Both the position numbers and the translations under genes were made by a program. Source: an uncultured Synergistaceae bacterium (GTDB lineage: Bacteria > Synergistota > Synergistia > Synergistales > Aminiphilaceae). Taken from it: a DNA stretch of 47,055 nucleotides. Location of the stretch: assembly GCA_937868015.1 (NCBI GenBank), contig CALMLW010000175.1, positions 1 to 47,055 of the forward strand, read 5' to 3'. The notes beneath the pieces were generated by a model. The model had not been told where the DNA came from. It saw only the letters and a list, made by a program, of their open reading frames with translations, and ran no database searches. Below, piece by piece: positions 32,504-38,826 of this stretch. Positions within the stretch are counted from its first letter, which is position 1; every line of letters begins with the position of its first letter.

Positions 32504-33028
32504 TTACTGCGCCACCTGGGCCTTGAGGTAGGGGATGAGCCCCCCCGCCGTCATGATCTCGTTTTCCAGATCGGCCACGGCGTCTCCGTGGAAAGAGGTC
32601 TTCTGGGTGAGGTTGGTAATGGTCCCCGTGGCCAGATCCACTTCCAGCTCGTCTCCGTCGACGATCTTCCCGTCCTTGATCCCCTGGCTCAGCCCCTTCA
32701 CGAAGAGCACGGGGTAGCCGTTATTTATGGCGTTGCGGTAGTAGATCCGGGCAAAGGATTCCGCCAAGACCACCGGCACTCCCCCTTCTTTGAGGCAGTA
32801 CACCGCGTGCTCCCGGCTGGAGCCGCAACCGAAGTTCCGTCCCGCCACCACGAAGTCCCCGGGCTTGACTTCCTTGGCGAACTTTTCCTTGCCGGGGTAG
32901 TACTCGAAGGCAAACTGGGGCATTTTCTTGGGGTCGGTTTCCGCCAGATACTTGTTGTGGTATATGAGGTCCGTGTCCACGTTGTCTTCGAAGACCCAGG
33001 CTCGGCCGCGCAGTTTTTTCTGGTCCAT
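32504..33028 (-). CDS. aconitase/isopropylmalate dehydratase family small subunit (LeuD type), pair 2
   Basis: Second small subunit (174 aa), paralogous to the one at 30680. It has [24 protein letters not shown]-like N-terminal features (DNVDTDLI), [20 protein letters not shown], and [20 protein letters not shown]. The variable segment after DTD ([19 protein letters not shown]) differs from pair 1 (FPGKYTYTIKERSEMAKVA); this loop helps set substrate specificity in the family. The ATG at 33028 follows AGGAGGAAGGAAACC. It sits 30 nt after the large subunit of pair 2. Confidence 0.85.
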   Translation of the reverse strand: MDQKKLRGRAWVFEDNVDTDLIYHNKYLAETDPKKMPQFAFEYYPGKEKFAKEVKPGDFVVAGRNFGCGSSREHAVYCLKEGGVPVVLAESFARIYYRNAINNGYPVLFVKGLSQGIKDGKIVDGDELEVDLATGTITNLTQKTSFHGDAVADLENEIMTAGGLIPYLKAQVAQ

Positions 33029-33058
33029 GGTTTCCTTCCTCCTTGGCTTTTGGCTCGC

Positions 33059-34339
33059 TTAGCGGAGCAGGTCCCGGGGATCGGTGATGACGCCCCGGAC
33101 GGCGGCGGCCATGGCAGACATGGGGCTCATGAGGTAGGTGTTGCTCCCCTTGCCGACCTTGCCGATGAAGTTTCGGTTGGTGGTGGAGACGCCCACGTCT
33201 CCCGAGGGAAGGACGCCGTAGTGCTCGGCGGTGCACAGGCTGCACGTGGGGTTGGTGAAGACCACACCGGCTTCCAGGAACTTTTGGATCATCCCCGCCT
33301 CGGCGCAGCGCGTCATAACCTCCCGGGTGCTCGGCGTGATGATGGTGCGTACCGAGGGGCTCACGGTGAAACCCCCCGCTTTCAGAATGTCGAAGGCGGC
33401 GGCGATGTCCTCGAAACGGCCGTTGGAGCAGGAGCCGATGTGTACCTGGTTGATGGGAGTTCCCGCCACTTCCCGCACGGGCTTCACGTTGTCCGGAGCG
33501 TCGGGGCAGGAGGCCAGGGGCTCCAGGGAGGACACGTCCACCGTCATGTGGGATACGTAGGTGGCGTCGGCGTCGGGGGTGATCATCTTCGTGCGCTCGA
33601 TGACTTCCTCTCCCGCCCGGCTCCGAAGCCAGTCCAACACCTCGCCGTTCGGGAGGATGAGGCCGATCTTGCCGTCCATCTCGGTGACCATGGAGCAGAG
33701 GGTGATGCGTTCCGCGAGGTTGGCGTTCTCAATGACGGGGCCGTCGAACTCCACGGAGCGGAAGGACATGCCGTCGGCTCCCAGGCGTCCCACCAGGTAG
33801 GTGAGATAGTCCCGCATGCAGACTCCCTTGCCGAAGGTCCCCGTGGCGGTGATCTTCATGCTCTCGGGGACCCGGAACCAGTTGGTGCCCTTGAACCACG
33901 AGGCCACGATGTCGGTGTTGCCCACCCCCGTGGCAAAGGCCCCCACGGCGCCCAGGAGGTTCATGTGGCTGTCGGTGCCCAGGATCACGTCCCCGGGCTT
34001 CACCAGGCCATTTTCCAGCAGCACGTGCTGGCCGATGCCCCAGTTGATGTCGAAGACCTTGGAGATGCCCTGGCGCTTGGCAAAGTCCCGGATGGTCTTC
34101 TGGTTTTTCGCCACCCCTTCGGAGTGGGCCGGGGCCTGGAGGTCAAAGGTAAAGGCGATTTTGTCCGGATCCCAGACCAGACCCTTCTTATCGGTGACCT
34201 TGTCGAACTGCTCCGTGCAGTTCGCGCCGCCGAAATCCCGGGCGGTGGAGAGATCCATGTGGCACCACACCCGATCTCCCACCTTTACCTGCTTACCCGA
34301 TGCCCGTTCGATGATCTTTTCGATCATGGTCTTTCCCAT
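33059..34339 (-). CDS. aconitase/isopropylmalate dehydratase family large subunit (LeuC type), pair 2
   Basis: Second 4Fe-4S large subunit (426 aa). Cluster cysteines lie in HIGSCSNGRFEDI and NPTCSLCTAEHYGV. Compared with pair 1, the N-terminal active-site segment is changed: MSHDNAAP becomes TARDFGGANC and IMDHAIPA becomes TFDLQAPAHSEG, so the family's usual HD pair is not seen there. GTDSHMNLLGAVGAFATGVG and GVSTTNRNFIGKVG remain. This suggests a different substrate from pair 1. The ATG at 34339 has GAGGAGGTACGGAC upstream. It may be the aconitase while pair 1 handles another acid, or the reverse; sequence alone does not decide. Confidence 0.83.
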   Translation of the reverse strand: MGKTMIEKIIERASGKQVKVGDRVWCHMDLSTARDFGGANCTEQFDKVTDKKGLVWDPDKIAFTFDLQAPAHSEGVAKNQKTIRDFAKRQGISKVFDINWGIGQHVLLENGLVKPGDVILGTDSHMNLLGAVGAFATGVGNTDIVASWFKGTNWFRVPESMKITATGTFGKGVCMRDYLTYLVGRLGADGMSFRSVEFDGPVIENANLAERITLCSMVTEMDGKIGLILPNGEVLDWLRSRAGEEVIERTKMITPDADATYVSHMTVDVSSLEPLASCPDAPDNVKPVREVAGTPINQVHIGSCSNGRFEDIAAAFDILKAGGFTVSPSVRTIITPSTREVMTRCAEAGMIQKFLEAGVVFTNPTCSLCTAEHYGVLPSGDVGVSTTNRNFIGKVGKGSNTYLMSPMSAMAAAVRGVITDPRDLLR

Positions 34340-34420
34340 GTCCGTACCTCCTCGTGATCGTCTTTCATATGAAGTTGCGCGCTCCGCCTGGACGCGGGGG
34401 AGGCCCCGAGCCCCTCGGGG

Positions 34421-35014
34421 CTACTTCAGGAGCCCCAGGAACGATTTGATGGTTTCGAAGTTCACGAAATCACACTTGTTTATGACCACCGCCTCGGGGC
34501 AGCGGTAGCCGTCGTCCCCTTCGTGGGCGTGGACCGCGATGCAGTGGCAGACCCGGCTCGGCACGCCGTTTCGCATGGCGAGCCCCGTGCCGGAGAAGGG
34601 GTGGCGCAGATCCTTGCCCATCTTGGATTTCACCACTTTGCCGTCTTTTTTCTCGTACTCCACCAGTTTGCCCACGTCGTGCAACAGCGCCCCGGCGATG
34701 AGAAGGTCGTGGTCGAGCTGGAATCCGCCGTTCTCTTTGTAGAGGGAGTTGAACTCTTCGTAAATCACCTTGGCCATGCGGGTCACGCCCCGGGTGTGGA
34801 TCAGGTAAGATGCGGGGCAGTCGGGGATCAGGAGGGTGAAGGGGATGGTCTCCATGTCCTCGGGCTCCCAACCCCCCGTCTTCAGCGCGTCCTCGTAGGT
34901 GGCCACCACTTGCCCCCGGAGAGCCTCGTCGGTGATCCAGGCGATCTCCGGCAGGAGCTTCTCGATGCGACTTCCCATGCCTTCCGTGCCTCCGCAGCAA
35001 CAGCAGTTACCCAT
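34421..35014 (-). CDS. HD-domain phosphohydrolase-like protein with N-terminal CCCC
   Basis: Small HD-superfamily protein (197 aa). Metal ligands can be placed at His73 (LIHTRGVTRMA), His112-Asp113 (ALLHDVGKLVEY), His138 (LRHPFSGTGLAM) and His162/His164 (AVHAHEGDDGY), so a hydrolase fold is likely. The N-terminus is MGNCCCCGGTEG: four consecutive cysteines followed by glycines, well outside the HD domain and possibly a metal- or cluster-binding or redox tag. The start is supported by AGGAGGGATGTTCAC. It lies at the head of the hydro-lyase/citrate lyase block, 82 nt before the first large subunit, so it may be co-transcribed. Substrate unknown. Confidence 0.8.
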   Translation of the reverse strand: MGNCCCCGGTEGMGSRIEKLLPEIAWITDEALRGQVVATYEDALKTGGWEPEDMETIPFTLLIPDCPASYLIHTRGVTRMAKVIYEEFNSLYKENGGFQLDHDLLIAGALLHDVGKLVEYEKKDGKVVKSKMGKDLRHPFSGTGLAMRNGVPSRVCHCIAVHAHEGDDGYRCPEAVVINKCDFVNFETIKSFLGLLK

Positions 35015-35143
35015 GTGAACATCCCTCCTGTGTTTTTTTGTGACGACGGTGCGACATTTAAGAAACTTCTGGTGAGGAGTCTTTCCGGAGTCGGGGCCCG
35101 GGAAGAACTCCGATGGGCCTTTTTTCTGGTGATCGAGGCTTTT

Positions 35144-35845
35144 TTAGGGCCCTTCCAGGGCCAGGGCCTCTTGCAGGGTGCGGTAGATGCGCTCGATGTG
35201 GCGGCTGGAGGAGCGGGCGGCCCCTTCGCCGTCGTGGTTCAGGATGGCCTCGTAGATCTCCTGGTGTTCGTGCAAGAAGGCGTCCTTGTCCGAAAGGAGC
35301 GAGTATATGCGGTCGTGGGTGGCCATGATCAAATTGAAAGTCATCTTGACGATGTTGACGAAGACGAAGTTCTGGGTCGCCTCGGTGAGCACCAGGTGGA
35401 AATCGAAATCCGCCTGGGCCCGGTCCTTGGGGACGGCCATGCTCCCTTCGGTGGCGGAGAGCACCCGCCGGAGGCGGGTGAGATCCCCCGACCGGGCCTT
35501 GCGGGCCGCCTCGGCGGCGATGGCGGGATCCAGTACCCGCCGGGCTTCCATGAGCTCCAAGATGGCGCCGTCTTCCAGCTTTCGCGGGTCGGAGGCTCCG
35601 CCCTCCTCCCCCCGCCCCCGGCGGACGAAGCGCCCCTTGCCGGGGATGCTCTCGATGAGCCCCAAGAGCTCCAGCACCCGGAAGGCCTCCCGGAGGGAGC
35701 TGCGACTGACTCCCAGGTCCTCCATGAGCTGGCGCTCCGGGGGGACGGGTTCACCCTGGCGCAAAGAGCCCGAGGCGATGAGGGCCTTGATCTCGTCCAC
35801 CACTTTTTCGTAGATGCGCGTCTGTCGGACCCTTTTGTCTACCAT
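35144..35845 (-). CDS. GntR family transcriptional regulator (FadR/FCD type)
   Basis: DNA-binding regulator (233 aa). The N-terminal winged helix-turn-helix (about 8-75) has IYEKVVDEIKALIASGSLRQ, PPERQLMEDLGVSRSSLREAFRVLELLGLI and PGKGRFVRRG. The C-terminal all-helical FCD ligand domain (about 95-225) contains LMEARRVLDPAIA, DFDFHLVLTEAT and EHQEIYEAIL, which normally bind a metal and a carboxylic acid effector. It precedes the HD protein and the citrate/isocitrate genes in the same direction, so it most likely controls them in response to an organic acid. ATG 35845 follows AGGAGCGG. A FadR-type operator lies upstream at 35967-35989. Confidence 0.9.
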   Translation of the reverse strand: MVDKRVRQTRIYEKVVDEIKALIASGSLRQGEPVPPERQLMEDLGVSRSSLREAFRVLELLGLIESIPGKGRFVRRGRGEEGGASDPRKLEDGAILELMEARRVLDPAIAAEAARKARSGDLTRLRRVLSATEGSMAVPKDRAQADFDFHLVLTEATQNFVFVNIVKMTFNLIMATHDRIYSLLSDKDAFLHEHQEIYEAILNHDGEGAARSSSRHIERIYRTLQEALALEGP

Positions 35846-35878
35846 ATGAACCGCTCCTTCGTGGACCACCCAGTGCAC

Positions 35879-35907
35879 TTTATACCCCAAGGAGACACTT
35901 TGTGCAA
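35879..35907 (-). promoter_or_regulatory. promoter of the GntR regulator
   Basis: Minus strand: TTGCAC (35907-35902), 17-nt spacer, TATAAA (35884-35879), about 35 nt before the start codon. A near-consensus promoter. Confidence 0.75.
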
Positions 35908-35913
35908 GAGGGG

Positions 35914-35927
35914 GCAAGATGTCTTGC
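35914..35927. promoter_or_regulatory. palindrome next to the -35 box
   Basis: GCAAGA-TG-TCTTGC, a perfect 6-2-6 palindrome starting 7 bp upstream of the -35 hexamer. A further direct copy of GCAAGA lies at 35904-35909, exactly 10 bp (one helical turn) away, overlapping the -35. It is a possible operator for a second factor. Confidence 0.45.
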
Positions 35928-35966
35928 AATTCTATGGAGAAAGGCCGATCCAATGTGTCGGAAAAT

Positions 35967-35989
35967 CCCAATTGGTCGGACCAATTGGG
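35967..35989. promoter_or_regulatory. FadR-type GntR operator (perfect palindrome)
   Basis: CCCAATTGGTC (35967-35977), one G, GACCAATTGGG (35979-35989): 11-bp perfect arms. The centre reads TGGT-CGG-ACCA, the TNGT-N3-ACNA core known for FadR/FCD regulators. It lies about 60 bp upstream of the -35 box of the regulator gene, so autoregulation from a distance or activation is plausible. Confidence 0.75.
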
Positions 35990-36049
35990 CGGCCCATGTC
36001 TCCTCGTCCGGCCCGAGGGGGCGCCTCCGGGGAAATCGAGGGGGCACGA

Positions 36050-36089
36050 CAAAGGCCCCGGGGCGCCCGAAGGGGGGCGTCCCGGGGCC
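36050..36089 (-). terminator. terminator after the cupin gene
   Basis: A long GC hairpin: GGCCCCGGGGCGCCC (36054-36068) with GGGCGTCCCGGGGCC (36075-36089), one mismatch, followed on the minus strand by TTTGT. The T run is short but the stem is very stable. It insulates the GntR promoter region from cupin transcripts. Confidence 0.65.
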
Positions 36090-36119
36090 CATCCGGGGGG
36101 CCTTTAGGCTCCAAAGGGC

Positions 36120-36449
36120 CTAGGAGCGGATCATCACCAAAAACATCTTGAAGGGCTCCAGGGCCTTCAAGGCGTGGGGGACGTCGGCGGGCATCACCAG
36201 GGCATCTCCGGGCTCCAGGGTGTGGGGCACGCCTCCCAGGCGGATTTCCACTCGCCCGGAGAGGACGTGCACCAGGGCGTCGTAGGGGGCGGTGTGCTCG
36301 CTCAGGGCCTGCCCCTTGTCGAAGGAAAAAAGGGTGGCGTTTCCCGTGGGACGATCGACGATGGTGCGGCTCACCACGGCCTTCTCCTGGACGGTCACCA
36401 GTTCTTCCAGGCGAAAGGGAACTCCCTTTTCGTAGGTGGCATCGGTCAT
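36120..36449 (-). CDS. cupin domain protein (109 aa)
   Basis: Single-domain cupin. Motif 1 is seen in SEHTAPYDALVHVLSGRVEIRLGG, with the usual His/Glu pattern partly kept, and motif 2 in PGDALVMPADVPHALKAL. Such small cupins bind a metal and a small ligand, or protect against reactive species. The ATG at 36449 follows AAAGGAGGTAGAGCC. A terminator separates it from hcp upstream, so it is probably its own unit, though it lies beside the nitrosative-stress genes. Function not assignable beyond fold. Confidence 0.82.
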   Translation of the reverse strand: MTDATYEKGVPFRLEELVTVQEKAVVSRTIVDRPTGNATLFSFDKGQALSEHTAPYDALVHVLSGRVEIRLGGVPHTLEPGDALVMPADVPHALKALEPFKMFLVMIRS

Positions 36450-36479
36450 GGCTCTACCTCCTTTCTAAGGCATCTCGCT

Positions 36480-36509
36480 AAAAAAGTGGAGCCGGGGGAC
36501 CGGCTCCAC
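36480..36509 (-). terminator. intrinsic terminator after hcp
   Basis: GTGGAGCCGG (36486-36495) pairs with CCGGCTCCAC (36500-36509); the minus strand then runs into TTTTTT (36485-36480). A perfect 10-bp stem with a T run. Confidence 0.9.
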
Positions 36510-36522
36510 GGATGAGGAATCG

Positions 36523-38169
36523 TCAGCCCAGGATGGCTTTCAGGTCGGCCTCGGCGGATTCGCCGATGGGCTGGATGTTGAACTTGTCCACCAGCACCTG
36601 AAGGGCTTCCGGCGATACGAAGGCCGGCAGGCTGGGCCCCAGGCGGATGTTTTTGATTCCCAGGGAGAGCAGGGTGAGGAGGATGCACACGGCCTTCTGC
36701 TCGTACCAGGACAGGATCAACGAGAGGGGCAGGCTGTTCACGTCGGTGTTGAAGGCCTGGGCGAGGGCCACGGCGATCTGGATGGCGGAGTAGGCGTCAT
36801 TGCACTGGCCGCAGTCCAGGAACCGGGGAAGACCCTCGATGTCGCCGAAGTCCAGCTTGTTAAAGCGATACTTGCCGCAGGCCAGGGTGAGGATGAGGGT
36901 GTCTTTGGGGGCCTTCTGGGCGAACTCCGTGTAGTAGTTCCGGCCGCTCTTGGCGCCGTCGCATCCGCCGATGAGGAAGAAGTGGCGAATTTTTCCCGAT
37001 TTGACCAGCTCCACCACCTTGCTCGCCGCCCCCAGCACGGCGTTTCGGGCGAAGCCCACCAGAATGGTCTTGTCGTCGCCGTCTTCGGGGAAGCCCGGGG
37101 CCGCCAGGGCGGCCTCGATGACCGGGGAGAAGTCCTTGCGGGTGACGTGGGGTACTCCGGGCCAAGCCACGAGCCCCGTGGTGAAGATGCGTCCCTTGTA
37201 GCTCTCCCGGGGCTTCTGGATGCAGTTGGTGGTCATGAGGATGGCCCCGGGGAAGGCGTCGAACTCCTTCTGCTGGTCCTGCCAGGCGCCGCCGTAGTTG
37301 CCCGCCAGGTGGGGGAACTTGTGGAGCTCGGGATAGCCGTGGGCGGGGAGCATCTCGCCGTGGGTGTAGATCTGGATGCCCTTACCCTCGGTCTGTACCA
37401 GGAGCTCGTGCAGGTCCAGCAGGTCGTGCCCCGAGACCAGGATGGCCTTGCCTTTTTTGGGGAAGATCCGCACGGGGGTGGGGACGGGGTGGCCGTAGGT
37501 GCTGGTATTGGCTGCGTCCAGGAGCTCCATGACGTGGAGGTTCTTCTGCCCCAACTTCAGAGCCAAGGGGAGGAGGGCATCCACCGTGAGGGGGTCGGCC
37601 ATGATGCCATCCAGGGCCTCATGGAAGAAGGCGAAGGCCTCTTCGCTCTCCTTGCCCAGGATGTGGGCGTGGTCCGCATAGGCCGCCATGCCCTTGAGGC
37701 CGTAGATCACCAGCCACCGGAGTCCCCCCACCGTGGGACCCCACTTCTCGATGTCCGCTTCGGGGGAGAACTTCTCTCCCAGGCGCACCATGGAAGGAAT
37801 GTCTTTTACCGACTCCTGGCAGGAGGGGCAGCAGAGCTTGTCGGGGGTCTTTCCGGCCTTGTGGGCCGCCTCTTCGTAAAGCTTATGGATACGGGACTTC
37901 ATGTCGCAGGCCTTTTTGATGAGGCCCTCCAGTCGAGCCGGGTCGAAGTTGACATTGGTTATCGTGGTGAAAAGGGCTTCGAGGACGAAGACGTCCACGT
38001 CGTGATCCCGGACGTTGAACTGCCGGGCCCGGTGGGCTAGCTGACCGATCTCCCCCGTGATGTGCACCAAAAGATCCTGTAGCGCCGCCGTCTCGGGGTC
38101 TTTCCCGCACACGCCGAAGCTGGTGCATCCCGTACCTTTAGCCGTCTGTTCGCACTGGTAACAAAACAT
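36523..38169 (-). CDS. hcp: hydroxylamine reductase (hybrid cluster protein)
   Basis: Hybrid cluster protein (548 aa, normal for the strict-anaerobe class). It reduces hydroxylamine in vitro and is linked to nitric oxide and nitrosative stress defence. The N-terminal 4Fe-4S motif is CYQCEQTAKGTGCTSFGVC (Cys3, 6, 15, 21). Hybrid-cluster ligand regions include LMTTNCIQKP, FLIGGCDGAKSGRNYYTEFA, LACGKYRF and GLPRFLDCGQCNDAYSAIQIA. The ATG at 38169 follows AGGAGGCGCAAAGG. An Rrf2 regulator gene lies 80 nt upstream in the same direction, suggesting co-transcription and control. Confidence 0.96.
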   Translation of the reverse strand: MFCYQCEQTAKGTGCTSFGVCGKDPETAALQDLLVHITGEIGQLAHRARQFNVRDHDVDVFVLEALFTTITNVNFDPARLEGLIKKACDMKSRIHKLYEEAAHKAGKTPDKLCCPSCQESVKDIPSMVRLGEKFSPEADIEKWGPTVGGLRWLVIYGLKGMAAYADHAHILGKESEEAFAFFHEALDGIMADPLTVDALLPLALKLGQKNLHVMELLDAANTSTYGHPVPTPVRIFPKKGKAILVSGHDLLDLHELLVQTEGKGIQIYTHGEMLPAHGYPELHKFPHLAGNYGGAWQDQQKEFDAFPGAILMTTNCIQKPRESYKGRIFTTGLVAWPGVPHVTRKDFSPVIEAALAAPGFPEDGDDKTILVGFARNAVLGAASKVVELVKSGKIRHFFLIGGCDGAKSGRNYYTEFAQKAPKDTLILTLACGKYRFNKLDFGDIEGLPRFLDCGQCNDAYSAIQIAVALAQAFNTDVNSLPLSLILSWYEQKAVCILLTLLSLGIKNIRLGPSLPAFVSPEALQVLVDKFNIQPIGESAEADLKAILG

Positions 38170-38248
38170 CCTTTGCGCCTCCTTTTTGTGATGGTGGAAC
38201 TCTATTCTAACACACGGGAATCCTTCCAGGGGCCTCTGCGTTGATTTT

Positions 38249-38707
38249 TCATCCTGGCTCGGCCGTGCCCGGGCCCCCTGGGCCGCCGCCTTGCCCCTCC
38301 GACCGACGCCAATACTCTCCCAGAGTGGTGTGAGCGAGGTAGTCTTCGATCTGGGCCGAAGCCGCCTCCAAAAGTCCGTCGAAACAGCACCCTGGCACGG
38401 GACACGACGGACGTCCCAAAAGGCACCCCGCCGGGCTCAAGGGTCCCTCCACCGCCTCGTAGATCTCCAGAAAGGAGATCGTCTCCGGGGGCCTGGTCAA
38501 TTCCACCCCCCCACCGGGGCCTCGGATGGAACGGACGAGACCCTGATGGGCCAAGCGTTGGATCACCTTGTAGAAATGGGCCTCCGAGGCGGCCACTTCC
38601 TTCGCCAGCTCCCTCACCGTCCAGCGGCGCCCTTCGGGAGAGGCCAGAAGCAGGGCCCCGTGAAGGGCCAAAGATGCGGCTTCGGACATGTGAATCAGGC
38701 GAGCCAT
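38249..38707 (-). CDS. Rrf2 family transcriptional regulator
   Basis: Small winged-helix regulator (152 aa) of the Rrf2/NsrR/IscR group. HTH region: RWTVRELAKEVAASEAHFYKVIQRLAHQGLV, wing GPGGGVELTRPPE. The cysteine cluster region has Cys95, Cys102, Cys107 and Cys108 (GCLLGRPSCPVPGCC), consistent with an Fe-S cluster that could sense nitric oxide or redox state. The ATG at 38707 follows GGAGGTATCTCC and an excellent promoter lies at 38731-38759. The next gene on the same strand is hcp, the common target of NO-sensing Rrf2 proteins, so control of hcp is the likely job (inference). The C-terminus is Gly/Pro rich. Confidence 0.9.
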   Translation of the reverse strand: MARLIHMSEAASLALHGALLLASPEGRRWTVRELAKEVAASEAHFYKVIQRLAHQGLVRSIRGPGGGVELTRPPETISFLEIYEAVEGPLSPAGCLLGRPSCPVPGCCFDGLLEAASAQIEDYLAHTTLGEYWRRSEGQGGGPGGPGTAEPG

Positions 38708-38730
38708 GGAGATACCTCCAATCTGGTGGA

Positions 38731-38759
38731 AGAATACCAATTATTTTCCCCCTTGTCAA
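38731..38759 (-). promoter_or_regulatory. promoter of rrf2-hcp
   Basis: Minus strand: TTGACA (38759-38754), 17-nt spacer, TATTCT (38736-38731). The spacer GGGGGAAAATAATTGG is AT-rich, as in Rrf2 operators, so autoregulation is possible. Confidence 0.8.
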
Positions 38760-38826
38760 GTTTTTTCTGGGACGAAGGGGAGTGTCGTGCTACACTTTCG
38801 CCATGAGAACCGATGGAGGCCCGACC

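Noticed and set aside
32474-34357. 627-codon plus-strand open frame
   Set aside because: Antisense to the second LeuC/LeuD pair; composition reflects the reverse strand of a GC-rich gene.
34523-36151. 542-codon plus-strand open frame
   Set aside because: Antisense to the HD protein and GntR regulator and across their promoter region; no start signal or domain.
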